Below are positions 25,193 through 34,072 of a stretch of DNA of 64,000 nucleotides, in pieces. A program made the translations under genes and the position numbers. Where the stretch lies: assembly GCA_963797015.1 (NCBI GenBank), contig CAWCNV010000006.1, positions 1 to 64,000 of the forward strand, given 5' to 3'. The notes under the pieces were generated by a model that did not search any database, was not told the origin of the DNA, and worked only from the letters and a program-made list of their open reading frames with translations. Positions within the stretch are counted from its first letter, which is position 1, and each line of letters starts with the position of its first letter. Source of the DNA: JBBPZA01 sp963797015. Lineage in GTDB: Bacteria > Actinomycetota > Thermoleophilia > Solirubrobacterales > Solirubrobacteraceae.

Positions 25193-26878
25193 CTAAACGC
25201 GCGGCGTGTGGCGCGCGACGATCGCGTCGACGTCGGCGCCCGCGGGCAGCGTCCCGAACGCGCGGCCCCAGTCGCCGCCGAGCCGCGAGGCGCAGAAGGC
25301 ATCGGCCACCGCCGGGGGCGAGTAGCGGACGAGCAGCGAGCCCTGGAGCAGGAGCGCCATGCGCTCGACGATGCGCCGCGCGCGGGCCTCGATGCCGTCC
25401 AGGTCAGCGAGCTCGGCGCGCAGCTCGGCGGCCGCCGCGTCCAAACGCTCGTCGGCGCCGGCGGCCTCGTCGACCTCGCCCAGGAAGGCGTCGAGGCCGG
25501 AGGGGTCGCGCGCCAGCGCGCGCAGCACGTCGAGACAGATGACGTTGCCCGAGCCCTCCCAGATTCCGTTGAGCGGGCTCTCGCGGAACAGCCGCGGCAG
25601 CCCCGAGGCCTCGATGTAGCCGGCCCCGCCCAGGCACTCGAGCGCCTCGGCGGCGTGCGCCGGCGCGCGCTTGCAGGTCCAGTACTTGGTCACCGCGGTG
25701 GCGACGCGCTTGAACTGCGCGGCCTGCTCGTCGCCGGCCGCGGCCTCGTCGTAGGCGCGCGCGAGGCGAAGCGCCGTCGCGGTGGCCGCCTCGGACTCGA
25801 GCGCGAGATCGGCGAGCACGCCGCGCATCAGCGGCTGGTCTGCGAGCACGCGGCCGAACGCGCCGCGGTGAGCGGTGTGCCAGGTCGCCTGCTCGACGCC
25901 GGCGCGCATGCCCGCGGCCGCGCCCAGAACGCAGTCCAGGCGCGTGTGGTTGACCATCTCGATGATCGTCGGCACGCCGCGCCCGGGCTCGCCCACCATC
26001 CGCGCCCACGCGGCGTCGAACTCGACCTCGCTCGAGGCGTTGGAGCGGTTGCCGAGCTTGTCCTTGAGCCGCTGGAGGAAGAAGCGGTTGCGCGTGCCGT
26101 CCTCGAGCACGCGCGGCAGCAGGAAGCACGAGAGCCCCTCGGGCGCCTGCGCGAGCACCAGGAAGCCGTCGCACATGGGGGCCGAGCAGAACCACTTGTG
26201 CCCGGTGAGCTCGTACTCGGCACCGGGGCCGCCGCCGTTGAGCGGCTCGGCGCGTGTGGTGTTGGCGCGCACGTCCGAGCCGCCCTGCTTCTCCGTCATC
26301 GCCATGCCCAACGTGTTGCCGGCCTTCTCGGCGGCGGGGATCAGCCGCGGGTCGTAGGCGAGCGAGGTCAGCCGCGGCTCCCACTCGGCCGCGAGCTCGG
26401 GCTGGGCTCGCAGCGCGGGCACCGCCGAGTAGGTCATCGAGATCGGGCACCCGTGCCCGGCGTCGACGCGCCAGGACAGGAACATCGCGCCGCGCGCGAC
26501 GTGCGCGCCCTCGCGCTCCTCGCGCCACGGCAGCGCGTGCACGCCGTGCTCGACGGCGACCTCCATGAGCCGGTGGTAGGAGGGGTGGTAGGCGACCTCG
26601 TCGATGCGGTGGCCGTAGCGGTCGTGGGTATGGAGCACCGGCGGGTTCTCGTTGGCCTCGAAGCCCCACGCGATCGCCTCGGCGCTGCCTCCGATGCGGC
26701 CGAGCGCGTGGAGCCGCTCCTCGGCCCACCCCGCGCCCTCGCGGCCCACGGCCTCCTGCAGCGGTAGGTCGGCCGCGTAGGCGTCGTAGTCCTGCAGCGG
26801 CGGGGGCTGGTTGCGCACCTCGTGGGTGCGGTGGCCTTCGCTCAGCGGGCGCCCGGCGACAGTGGTCACTCCTGACAT
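25193..26878 (-). CDS. Acyl-CoA dehydrogenase (AidB-like)
   Basis: The intact 561-aa flavoprotein has MTEKQGGSDVRANT and ELTGHKWFCSAPMCDGFLVL near the middle, the acid/base region VPTIIEMVNHTRLDCVLGAA, and the C-terminal FAD-contact segment GIWEGSGNVICLDVLRAL. This is the AidB branch rather than fatty-acid beta-oxidation enzymes of 380 aa, judging by length and by the extra C-terminal part. The substrate is unknown. It is divergent from the VOC gene at 26910 and lies 30 bp upstream of the protease gene. It shares the domain order and many motifs with the broken gene at the left end of the window. Confidence 0.9.
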   Translation of the reverse strand: MSGVTTVAGRPLSEGHRTHEVRNQPPPLQDYDAYAADLPLQEAVGREGAGWAEERLHALGRIGGSAEAIAWGFEANENPPVLHTHDRYGHRIDEVAYHPSYHRLMEVAVEHGVHALPWREEREGAHVARGAMFLSWRVDAGHGCPISMTYSAVPALRAQPELAAEWEPRLTSLAYDPRLIPAAEKAGNTLGMAMTEKQGGSDVRANTTRAEPLNGGGPGAEYELTGHKWFCSAPMCDGFLVLAQAPEGLSCFLLPRVLEDGTRNRFFLQRLKDKLGNRSNASSEVEFDAAWARMVGEPGRGVPTIIEMVNHTRLDCVLGAAAGMRAGVEQATWHTAHRGAFGRVLADQPLMRGVLADLALESEAATATALRLARAYDEAAAGDEQAAQFKRVATAVTKYWTCKRAPAHAAEALECLGGAGYIEASGLPRLFRESPLNGIWEGSGNVICLDVLRALARDPSGLDAFLGEVDEAAGADERLDAAAAELRAELADLDGIEARARRIVERMALLLQGSLLVRYSPPAVADAFCASRLGGDWGRAFGTLPAGADVDAIVARHTPRV

Positions 26879-26909
26879 GATCGCAGCCGAGGCGAAAGGA
26901 GCGAAACGA

Positions 26910-27308
26910 ATGGCCGAGGGTCCCAGCATCTACCCGAGCTTCCGTTACCGCGACGCGCGCGCGGCGATCGACTTCCTGCGCGATGCCTTCGGCTTCGAGG
27001 AGGTCGCGCGCTACGACAACGACGACGGCACGATCGCCCACGCCGAGCTGCGCTACGGCGACGGGATGATCATGCTCGGCTCCCAGCGCGAGGGCGACCT
27101 CTACGCCGACCACATCGGGAGCGAGTGGGTCTACGTCGTCGTCGACGACGCCGACGCGCACTACGCGCGCGCGGTCGAGCACGGCGCGGAGATCATCATG
27201 GAGCTGACCGACCAGGACTACGGCTCACGCGACTACGCCGCGCGCGACCCCGAGGGCAACACCTGGAACTTCGGGACCTACCGGCCCTCGCTCGAGCCGC
27301 ACGCGTAG
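26910..27308 (+). CDS. VOC-family (PhnB/glyoxalase-like) protein
   Basis: A 132-aa single-chain VOC protein with paired beta-alpha-beta-beta-beta modules (YPSFRYRDARAAIDFLRDAF; VYVVVDDADAHYARAVEHGA; YAARDPEGNTWNFGTYRPS). This subgroup, often annotated glyoxalase or PhnB-like, binds varied small molecules. A ribosome site (AAAGGAG) precedes ATG 26910. The divergent acyl-CoA dehydrogenase start is only 31 bp away. No catalytic assignment is possible. Confidence 0.75.
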   Translation: MAEGPSIYPSFRYRDARAAIDFLRDAFGFEEVARYDNDDGTIAHAELRYGDGMIMLGSQREGDLYADHIGSEWVYVVVDDADAHYARAVEHGAEIIMELTDQDYGSRDYAARDPEGNTWNFGTYRPSLEPHA

Positions 27309-27350
27309 GGGCGCGGAGCGGCCTTCGCGGCCCCGCAGCGTCGCCGTCGA

Positions 27351-27356
27351 TAGCAT
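27351..27356 (+). promoter_or_regulatory. Candidate -10 box for icd
   Basis: TAGCAT ends 10 nt before the icd ATG; no Shine-Dalgarno sequence is present, so the icd-mdh mRNA may be leaderless. Confidence 0.4.
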
Positions 27357-27366
27357 CGCCCGCCGG

Positions 27367-28449
27367 ATGGCCCACACCGTGACCCTCATCCCCGGCGACG
27401 GCACCGGCCCCGAGCTCATCGAGGCCACGCGCAGGGTGCTCGAAGCCACGGGGGTCGAGTTCGAGTGGGACGAGCACCCCGCGGGCGAGGACGTCTACCG
27501 CGAGGAGGGCACCCCGTTCCCCGAGCGCACGCTGGAGTCGGTCAAGCGCAACAAGGTCGGGATCAAGGGGCCCACCACTACCCCGGTGGGCTCGGGCTTC
27601 CGCTCGGTCAACGTGCTCCTGCGCAAGGAGCTCGACCTCTACTCGTGCATCCGGCCGTGCAAGGCCTACGAGGGCGTCCGCACGCGCTTCCCCGAGACCG
27701 ACATCGTGATCGTGCGCGAGAACACCGAGGACCTCTACGCGGGGATCGAGTACGAGAAGGACTCGGATGACGCCGAGGCGCTGCGCGCCTGGATCGCCGA
27801 GCACGGCGGCGAGGTCCGTGAGCACTCGGGGATCTCCATCAAGCCGATCTCCGTGTTCGGCTCCGAGCGCATCGTGCGCTCGGCCTTCGACTACGCCCGG
27901 GCCAACGGCCGCGGCAAGGTGACCGCCGCCCACAAGGCGAACATCATGAAGTTCTCGGACGGGCTGTTCCTGGAGGTGGCGCGTCGCGTCGCCGAGGACT
28001 ACGGCGACGTCGAGTTCGAGGACCGGATCATCGACAACCTCTGCAACCAGCTCGTGTCGCGGCCCGAGGAGTACGACGTGATCGTGCTGCCCAACCTCTA
28101 CGGCGACATCGTGTCGGACCTCGGCGCGGGGATGATCGGCGGCCTGGGCATGGCCCCGGGCGGCAACATCGGCACCGAGGCGGCGATGTTCGAGGCCACG
28201 CACGGCTCCGCGCCCAAGTACAAGGGGCAGAACCGCGTCAACCCGACGGCCCTGATGCTGTCCGGCGTGCTGATGCTCCGTCACATCGACGAGCGCTCCG
28301 CGGGCGATCGCCTCGAGCGCGCGATCGCCGAGGTGATCCGCAAGGGCGAGAAGGTCACCTACGACCTCAAGCCCACTCGTGACGACCCCACGGCCGTCGG
28401 CACCAGCGAGTTCGCCGACGCCGTGATCGAGCAGATGGAGAGCGAATGA
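27367..28449 (+). CDS. icd: Isocitrate dehydrogenase (NAD-type)
   Basis: The 360-aa decarboxylating dehydrogenase starts with LIPGDGTGPELIEATRRVLE, contains the substrate motif RENTEDLYAGIEYE and the Asp-containing metal site (YDVIVLPNLYGDIVSDLGAG), and ends in the cofactor loop HGSAPKYKGQNRVNPTAL. Size and sequence resemble the NAD-dependent/homoisocitrate group more than the 410-aa NADP enzymes of E. coli. The cofactor assignment is inferred from this similarity. It makes 2-oxoglutarate in the TCA cycle and is followed by malate dehydrogenase with ATGA overlap. Confidence 0.9.
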   Translation: MAHTVTLIPGDGTGPELIEATRRVLEATGVEFEWDEHPAGEDVYREEGTPFPERTLESVKRNKVGIKGPTTTPVGSGFRSVNVLLRKELDLYSCIRPCKAYEGVRTRFPETDIVIVRENTEDLYAGIEYEKDSDDAEALRAWIAEHGGEVREHSGISIKPISVFGSERIVRSAFDYARANGRGKVTAAHKANIMKFSDGLFLEVARRVAEDYGDVEFEDRIIDNLCNQLVSRPEEYDVIVLPNLYGDIVSDLGAGMIGGLGMAPGGNIGTEAAMFEATHGSAPKYKGQNRVNPTALMLSGVLMLRHIDERSAGDRLERAIAEVIRKGEKVTYDLKPTRDDPTAVGTSEFADAVIEQMESE

Positions 28450-29441
28450 CCAACGGAAGCACGCCGGTGAACGTCACGGTCACCGGGGCGGCCGGCCAGA
28501 TCGGCTACGCCCTGCTACCGCGCATCGCCGCGGGGGAGATGCTCGGCGACGACGTGCCTGTGCGCCTGAAGCTGCTCGAGATCCCCGCCGCCGTGAAGGC
28601 GGCCGAGGGGACGGCGATGGAGCTCGACGACTGCGCGTTCGAGCTGCTGCGCGGCATTGACATCTCCGATAATCCCGCTGAGGCGTTCGACCGCTGCAAC
28701 ATCGCGCTGCTGGTGGGCGCTCGGCCGCGCACCAAGGGCATGGAGCGCTCCGACCTGCTCGAGGCCAACGGCGGCATCTTCAAGCCCCAGGGCGAGGCGA
28801 TCGCGGCCCACGCGGCCGCCGACGTCCGCGTGCTGGTGGTCGGCAACCCGGCCAACACGAACTGCCTGATCGCCATGAGCAACGCTCGCGACGTGCCGCG
28901 CGAGCGCTTCACGGCGATGGTGCGCCTCGATCACAACCGGTCGCTCGCGCAGCTCGCGGCCAAGGTCGGCTGCCAGGTGGGCGACATCAGCAACATGACG
29001 GTGTGGGGCAATCACTCGACGACGATGTACCCGGACCTCTTCAACGCGAAGGTGAACGGGCGCCCCGCGGTGGACGTGGTGAACGATCAGAAGTGGTTGG
29101 AAAGCGCCTTCATACCGACTGTCGCCAAGCGCGGGGCGGCGATCATCGAGGCACGGGGAGCCTCGAGCGCCGCTTCGGCGGCCAGCGCGGCGATCGACCA
29201 CGTGCACGATTGGGTCCTGGGCACACCCGACGGGGACTGGGCCTCGATGGCTGTTTTCTCCGACGGTTCATACGGAGTGGAACAAAGTGTGATCTCGGGT
29301 TATCCATGCAGGTGCACCAACGGCGAGTGGGAGATCGTCGAGGGCCTCGAGGTCGGAGGGTTCTCACGCGAGCGCATCGACGCGTCGGTCGCCGAGCTGC
29401 TCCAGGAGCGTGAGGCCGTGAAGCACCTGCTCGCCGGTTAG
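28446..29441 (+). CDS. mdh: Malate dehydrogenase
   Basis: The 331-aa type 1 (cytosolic-like) enzyme has the NAD loop VTGAAGQIGYALLPRIAAGE, the substrate arginines in GARPRTKGMERSDLL and VRLDHNRSLAQLA, and the catalytic His in TVWGNHSTTMYPDL. It oxidises malate to oxaloacetate. The 4-bp overlap with icd and the nearby sdh operon indicate co-expression of TCA enzymes. Confidence 0.95.
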   Translation: MTNGSTPVNVTVTGAAGQIGYALLPRIAAGEMLGDDVPVRLKLLEIPAAVKAAEGTAMELDDCAFELLRGIDISDNPAEAFDRCNIALLVGARPRTKGMERSDLLEANGGIFKPQGEAIAAHAAADVRVLVVGNPANTNCLIAMSNARDVPRERFTAMVRLDHNRSLAQLAAKVGCQVGDISNMTVWGNHSTTMYPDLFNAKVNGRPAVDVVNDQKWLESAFIPTVAKRGAAIIEARGASSAASAASAAIDHVHDWVLGTPDGDWASMAVFSDGSYGVEQSVISGYPCRCTNGEWEIVEGLEVGGFSRERIDASVAELLQEREAVKHLLAG

Positions 29442-29459
29442 GGACCCGTCGCGGGCCCC
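29441..29459 (+). terminator. Hairpin after mdh
   Basis: GGGACCCG/CGGGCCCC with a 3-nt loop and one mismatch, starting at the last base of the mdh stop codon, before the convergent HTH gene. No T-run. Confidence 0.45.
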
Positions 29460-29472
29460 TGCGGCGCCGCCG

Positions 29473-29817
29473 TCAGGACTCGACCGGGTGCCAGCCCTTG
29501 TCCTGCTTGCGCACCTTGCCCTGGCCGGCGAGCGTCGGCATCACGCGGTACAGGTAGTTCTGCTTGATGCCCATGCGGTCGGCGAGCTCGGGGATCGTGA
29601 TCCCCGGCCGCTGCTTGACGAGCTCGAGCGCCTGCTTGGAGCGCGTGCCCGATCCAGGCCGGCGGCCGCGCCGGCCGTTGCCGCTGGTGGCGGCGCGGCG
29701 GCGGCGGGGGCGACCCGTGCCGGCGAGCGCTGCCCGCGCCTGCTCCAGGCGACCGACCTCCTCGCGCAGCTCGCTGAGCCGCTGGTCGATCTGCCGTGTC
29801 ATGTCATCTACAGTCAC
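29473..29817 (-). CDS. Small winged-helix DNA-binding protein
   Basis: A 114-aa protein with an N-terminal coiled-coil stretch (RLSELREEVGRLEQARAALA), a basic linker rich in Arg/Gly (about residues 36-58) and a C-terminal winged helix (LELVKQRPGITIPELADRMG then YLYRVMPTLAGQGKVRKQ). The layout suggests a dimeric chromosomal or transcriptional regulator. It starts with GTG 29817 and is convergent to mdh. The target is unknown. Confidence 0.7.
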   Translation of the reverse strand: MTVDDMTRQIDQRLSELREEVGRLEQARAALAGTGRPRRRRAATSGNGRRGRRPGSGTRSKQALELVKQRPGITIPELADRMGIKQNYLYRVMPTLAGQGKVRKQDKGWHPVES

Positions 29818-30179
29818 CCGTTAACACTCCTTCCGGAAAATCGCTGACGCGTCTTGCGTCGACAGGAATAACCGAACTATAGACGTGTAACTTGCGAAGT
29901 TCGGCAAAAGTCGCTCACATGCATTGTTCTTTCCGGCGCAACGTTGCCTAAACGGGAAGCGGTGCGCAAGTGCTGTGATCTTTACCGCAGGTGGCCAATC
30001 TTCCCACGCACGCCTGGCCAAACCTCCCACCGCACGTTGGCCTAACGTTGAACTAACGCAGCGTCGAACTGGGCAGGCGTCGAAGTCACGCGCGCGTCCA
30101 ACTGACGCACGGGCTGTGAGGGTGGACGTGGTGGCCGGGGTGAGAGGCTCGCCATACGGCAGCGCTTCGCCGCGGGCGC
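29818..30179. other. AT-richer intergenic region, no gene seen
   Basis: This 362-bp stretch has more A/T than its surroundings, contains several near-repeats of TTGCGAAGTTCGG/GTCGAAGT type and CTAACG, and has no credible ORF. It likely holds the promoter of the small winged-helix gene to its left and possibly an uncharacterised RNA. Confidence 0.4.
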
Positions 30180-30629
30180 TCAGCGCTTCTCGACCAGTGC
30201 CTTGAGCCTCTGCAGCGAGCGCTTGGCCTCGCGCTGGGGGACGCCGCCCATCAGCGCGCGGCTGGCGGCGCTTCCCAGCGGCCCGAGCGGAGCCCTGAAC
30301 TCGTTGCGGTAGTCGAAGTGGGTGCCGCCGTTGCCGTTGCCCGACAGGCGATATTCGGTGCTGGCGTGCGAGCGTGCCGGGCCCTTTCCCTCCCAGCGCG
30401 CGAGCTCTCCCTCCTCCGATTGCGCAACCTCCCAGCGCACCCTGAAGTTGGCGCCGCGCAGATGGAGGGTCTGCACGAGCGTGGACCCGGGCTTCAGCGG
30501 CCTGTCGGACACCTTGCCGAGCTTGCGGTGAATCGTCACCCACTCGCCGAGCCGCTCGGGGTCCATCACCACCTTCCACACCTCAGCAGGAGGTGCATCG
30601 ATGTCGATCGCTGCCTCTACCGCGCTCAC
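30180..30629 (-). CDS. SRPBCC-family small-molecule-binding protein
   Basis: A 149-aa START/Bet v1-like protein: N-terminal strand VEAAIDIDAPPAEVWKVVMD, then a helix-grip fold ending in a long C-terminal helix (AKRSLQRLKALVEKR). Such proteins bind lipids or aromatic ligands in a hydrophobic cavity. The GTG start is 12 nt after the stop of the NAD(P)-binding gene upstream, so the two form an operon. Function is not fixed by sequence. Confidence 0.78.
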   Translation of the reverse strand: MSAVEAAIDIDAPPAEVWKVVMDPERLGEWVTIHRKLGKVSDRPLKPGSTLVQTLHLRGANFRVRWEVAQSEEGELARWEGKGPARSHASTEYRLSGNGNGGTHFDYRNEFRAPLGPLGSAASRALMGGVPQREAKRSLQRLKALVEKR

Positions 30630-30641
30630 CGAGCGGCCACC

Positions 30642-31556
30642 CTAGCGTGCGGCCAGGGGCTCGACCGTCTCCCACTCGCGCAGCGCACGCTCCACCGCCG
30701 CGTCGAAGCGGTGAAGGCGGACGCCGAAAAGCTCGGCCGCGCTGTCGTCACGGGGCAGCAGGTCGGAGTCGAGGCTCTCCATCAGCGGTAGCACCAGCTC
30801 GGGGACCTCGCCCGCGACGGCGGCGGCCACGCGGGCTGCGACCGGCGTCGCGCGCAGGTTCAGGTCCAGGCGCGGCCGAGCGACGAGCATCAGATCGCGG
30901 ATGCGCTCGATCATCTCCGCGTAGGTGAGGACGTCGGGGCCCGCGACGTCGAGCGAGCGCTGCGCGGCTGCCTCAACCTCGGCGGCCCGCACGAGGAAGG
31001 CGAGCAGGTCGCGCTCATCGATGGGCTTGGTCCGGTGCTCGCGCCACGCGGGCAGCGCGAGTACGGGGATCCGCTCGACCAGGCGGACGAGGAAGCGGAA
31101 CGAGCGCGAGTTCGCCCCGATGACGACCGAGGCGCGCAACGCGGTCGAGCGCGGCGCGGCGGCCAGAAGCGTCTCCTCGACCTCGAGCCGGCTGGCCAGG
31201 TGGGCCGAGGCCGGCGCCCCGGCCGGCACCAGGCCCCCGAGGTAGATGATCTGCTCGACTCCCGCACCGCGCGCGGCGGAGGCGAAGTTGTCGGCGGCGC
31301 GGCGATCGCGATCGGAGAACGCCCCGCCGTCGACCGCGGGCTCCATCGAGTGGATCAGGTAGTACGCGCACTCGACCCCGTCGAGCGCCTCCTCCAGGCC
31401 GGTGCCGGCCACGGCGTCGCCGGCGACGACGGGAACCCCGGCCGCGGCACGCGAGGGGTCCCGCGCGAGCCCCCTCACATCGTGCCCGGCCTCCTGCAGC
31501 CTCGGCACGAGCGAGGAGCCCACGAAGCCGGTTATGCCGGTGACGAGAACGCGCAT
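30642..31556 (-). CDS. NAD(P)H-binding Rossmann protein (NmrA/SDRa-like)
   Basis: The 304-aa protein opens with VTGITGFVGSSLVPRLQEAG, the NAD(P) site of atypical SDRs, and continues with YYLIHSMEPAVDGGAFSDRD and YLGGLVPAG, features of the DUF2867-linked NAD(P)H-binding family. It is operonic with the SRPBCC gene downstream. A ligand exchange between a redox protein and a lipid-binding protein is possible (inference). It may be an epimerase-like or quinone-related enzyme. Confidence 0.78.
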   Translation of the reverse strand: MRVLVTGITGFVGSSLVPRLQEAGHDVRGLARDPSRAAAGVPVVAGDAVAGTGLEEALDGVECAYYLIHSMEPAVDGGAFSDRDRRAADNFASAARGAGVEQIIYLGGLVPAGAPASAHLASRLEVEETLLAAAPRSTALRASVVIGANSRSFRFLVRLVERIPVLALPAWREHRTKPIDERDLLAFLVRAAEVEAAAQRSLDVAGPDVLTYAEMIERIRDLMLVARPRLDLNLRATPVAARVAAAVAGEVPELVLPLMESLDSDLLPRDDSAAELFGVRLHRFDAAVERALREWETVEPLAAR

Positions 31557-31863
31557 GAGCCCGGAGTCCTACCCGGCTACGGGCTCCGGCAGCTCCGCGA
31601 TCACCGCGCCCGCTCGTCAGCCGGGCAAGGTCGGGGGTCGAGGAGGTGCGCTTCCTTACCGAGTTCCGCGCCGATCTCGCTTCGGCTCCGAAACCGCCGC
31701 AACGTGCGGGGAAAGGGCGAAAAAGTGCCCTGTTTGCAGCTTGTTCGCCTCGGGCTGTGGCTTTTCGTGCGATTTGCGACCTCGGCCGGTTGCCCCGGTG
31801 AGGCGGGGCTGGTTGGATGGCATCCGGCCCACGAAGACGACTGACGAGGAGACGGGACGGCGA
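31557..31863. other. Intergenic, divergent promoter region
   Basis: 307 bp between the Rossmann gene (leftward) and the small Cys-rich gene (rightward). It has a GAGCCCG/CGGGCTC inverted repeat beside the Rossmann gene start (31557-31586) and AT-richer DNA at 31725-31800. No ORF is supported. Confidence 0.4.
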
Positions 31864-32088
31864 ATGGCACAACGGGGGAGGACGGCGGCGAAGGTGACGT
31901 GCGACGACTGCTACTTCAGCCGCAACGGGCTCTGCTCGTTGAGCTGCGACGGCCCATGCCCCACCTTCCGCCCCGACCGGCCCGAGGGCCTTCGCCCGCC
32001 GCAGCAGATGCGCTTCCAGTTCCGCCAGCGCACGCAAGCGGCCTGGTCGTTCCCGAGCCCGCAGCAGCAGGCCGCCCTGCACGCCTGA
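31864..32088 (+). CDS. Small cysteine-rich protein
   Basis: A 74-aa product from ATG 31864 with a GAGGAG ribosome site 8-16 nt upstream. Six cysteines cluster in the middle (CDDCYFSRNGLCSLSCDGPC), a possible zinc or iron-sulfur knuckle. The rest is rich in Arg, Gln and Pro. No signal peptide is seen. It ends before a bidirectional terminator. No family was recognised, but codon use and the cysteine spacing suggest a real gene. Confidence 0.6.
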   Translation: MAQRGRTAAKVTCDDCYFSRNGLCSLSCDGPCPTFRPDRPEGLRPPQQMRFQFRQRTQAAWSFPSPQQQAALHA

Positions 32089-32090
32089 GG

Positions 32091-32116
32091 GGGAGCGGGC
32101 CGCGTCCCGCGCTCCC
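32091..32116. terminator. Bidirectional terminator
   Basis: GGGAGCG/CGCTCCC arms (32091-32097 and 32110-32116), with inner GGG/CCC pairing, lie between two convergent genes. Confidence 0.55.
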
Positions 32117-33984
32117 TACGGCGGGCAGAAGGTGACGCGCTCGCGGCGTGCTCGCGGCGCCGCGTCCCAGCGCAGGTAGGCGCGCGTCAGCTCGGCGTCC
32201 GAGGCGGAGGCGTAGCCCTCGTCGTAGAACGTACGCGCCGACGGCGCGAAGCGCAGCGTCTGGTCGGGTGCGCGCAGGGTGCTGCCGGTCGCATCTGGCG
32301 GGCTCGCGCCGCGGCGCAAAAAGGCCGAGTACTCGAACGAGTCGCCCGCCAGCGCCGGCCACGACACACGTACACCGCAGCCGCTTGGCTCGTAGCGGAA
32401 GCGCACCCCGGTCCGCACCGGCGCTCCCGCGGCCGTCCGCCAGCCGCCGGTCACGACCACCTGCCCACGAGGGCCGGCGCGGATGTCGTCCGCGTAGGGC
32501 AGCGCGTGCACACCGTCGGGGTCGAGGATCGGCCCGGCGCTCTCGGGCTGCGTCGAGGTGTAGGGCTTCAGCGGGGTGACGTCGACCCAGCTGCCGTCGG
32601 CCTGCCGCCGCTTGAACGCGGCGAGCCCGAAGTCGAAGCGCAGGTCGGGCAGCCGATAGGCGCCGGGCGCCGCCTTGACCGCGTACCAGAGGTCGCCGTG
32701 GCGCACGGTGGCGAAGCGGCTCGGTCCCGTGCCGAGCACCGACGCGCCGTCGCTGTCGGCGAACAGGCGGCTTGCCGCGCGCGGATGGTCGATGTTGCGA
32801 TCGGACTTCTGCAGCGCCCAGTTGAGGCCCATCAGCGCGAGTCCCGTGAAGGACGCCACGCCGGCGCTGGCATCGAGGCCCTCGAGCGCCGAGGGCCCGG
32901 CGCCGCGCTTGAGCGAGGGCACGATGTAGAGCCCGTAGCGGCCGCCGCCGTAGGCATCGCGCAGCCGCACGATCGCGCGCCGCGCGAGCGCCTCCATGCG
33001 GCGGTCGTGCACGCGGTCGGAGCCGGGCAGGTCGGCCGTCATGCGCGCCCCGTAGGCGGTGAACGCCTGGGCGAAGGCCTCCTCCTGGTTGCGGCCCCAG
33101 TAGCCGACGTCGCCGTCGGGAGCGGCAAGCCGCCACGACGCGTTGGCCACCCGCTCCAGCAGCTCACGCGCCCGCGGGGTCGCGCGCCGGCCGAGCAGCG
33201 AGATCGCGCGCGCGTACATGCCGAAGGAGAGGCCCTGGTAGGGCAGCGGGTTCTCCGGCGGGTCGGAGAGCAGCAGCGTGCGCTCGCCGCCGCTGGACAC
33301 CGTCGTCGCGTTCATGATCGCGACCAGGCGGCGGTTGACCAGGTCCTCGGCCAGGGCCCGCGCCCGCGCCCGGTCGCCGCCGATGATGGCCAGCGGATCG
33401 TCCGATTGCAATCCCGTCCTCTGCAGCTCGAGCACGTAAACCGCCTCTACCAGCCAGTGGTTGCCGTAGAAGCTCATGTTGGGCAGGCGGCTCAGCCTCA
33501 CGCTGCGAAGGAAGCGCACCCACGCCGAGCGGACCGCGCGGTAGCGCGGATCGGACCGCAGCCTGCGCTCGGCGAGCTCGAAGGCCAGCGTGACCGCCAG
33601 GTTCTCGAAGTTCGAGTCGGCCTTCTGGTAGGGGTGGGCCTCGACGCCGAACGTCACGGCCTTCAGGCCGCTGGTCACGAGCCGCCGCTTGCCCTCGCGC
33701 AGCCCGACGGCGATCAGGTCATAGCCCAGCACGGACTCCCCGTAGCGCGTGAAGCCGCGCACGTTGCCCTTGTAGCGGCCGTAGCGATCCTGGTGCCGGG
33801 GCCAGGGGAGCGCGATCTCGCGTGCGAGCGAGCGCGCCATCGCCGTGCTGTCGGGCTGGTCGCGCGCGCTGGGCGCGGGCGGGGCGTCCTTGCCGCTGCC
33901 TGCAGAGCGGGCGTCCGTGCCGCAGCCGGCGAGCGCCACCGCTCCTGCCAGAACGAGCGCTCCGAGAGTTGGACGCGTGCGCAC
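32116..33984 (-). CDS. Large lipoprotein, probable polysaccharide-active or envelope protein
   Basis: GTG 33984 starts a lipoprotein signal (LGALVLAGAVALAGCG) whose lipobox Cys follows LAG. The 622-aa mature part is mostly helical in its first two thirds (repeated Trp/Tyr/Arg-rich segments such as NMSFYGNHWLVEAVYVLELQ and GDVGYWGRNQEEAFAQAFTA), then beta-rich at the C-terminus. This alpha-toroid plus beta-sandwich layout resembles alginate or heparin lyases (inference). No catalytic residues can be assigned with confidence. A TACCCT box lies 9 nt before the start. Confidence 0.65.
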   Translation of the reverse strand: MRTRPTLGALVLAGAVALAGCGTDARSAGSGKDAPPAPSARDQPDSTAMARSLAREIALPWPRHQDRYGRYKGNVRGFTRYGESVLGYDLIAVGLREGKRRLVTSGLKAVTFGVEAHPYQKADSNFENLAVTLAFELAERRLRSDPRYRAVRSAWVRFLRSVRLSRLPNMSFYGNHWLVEAVYVLELQRTGLQSDDPLAIIGGDRARARALAEDLVNRRLVAIMNATTVSSGGERTLLLSDPPENPLPYQGLSFGMYARAISLLGRRATPRARELLERVANASWRLAAPDGDVGYWGRNQEEAFAQAFTAYGARMTADLPGSDRVHDRRMEALARRAIVRLRDAYGGGRYGLYIVPSLKRGAGPSALEGLDASAGVASFTGLALMGLNWALQKSDRNIDHPRAASRLFADSDGASVLGTGPSRFATVRHGDLWYAVKAAPGAYRLPDLRFDFGLAAFKRRQADGSWVDVTPLKPYTSTQPESAGPILDPDGVHALPYADDIRAGPRGQVVVTGGWRTAAGAPVRTGVRFRYEPSGCGVRVSWPALAGDSFEYSAFLRRGASPPDATGSTLRAPDQTLRFAPSARTFYDEGYASASDAELTRAYLRWDAAPRARRERVTFCPP

Positions 33985-33993
33985 GACCGGGGC

Positions 33994-33999
33994 AGGGTA
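33994..33999 (-). promoter_or_regulatory. Candidate -10 box for the lipoprotein gene
   Basis: TACCCT on the minus strand, 9 nt before GTG 33984. Confidence 0.3.
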
Positions 34000-34072
34000 G
34001 AGCGGCGGGCGGCGCCCGGCGCCGGCTGAACGGCGGCGCCCAGCGCGGCGTGCGGCCGGCCCGCCCGGGAGT

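Noticed and set aside
29821..30579. A 252-aa minus-strand frame over the AT-rich gap
   Set aside because: It overlaps the SRPBCC gene in another frame and crosses the likely promoter; no recognised domain.
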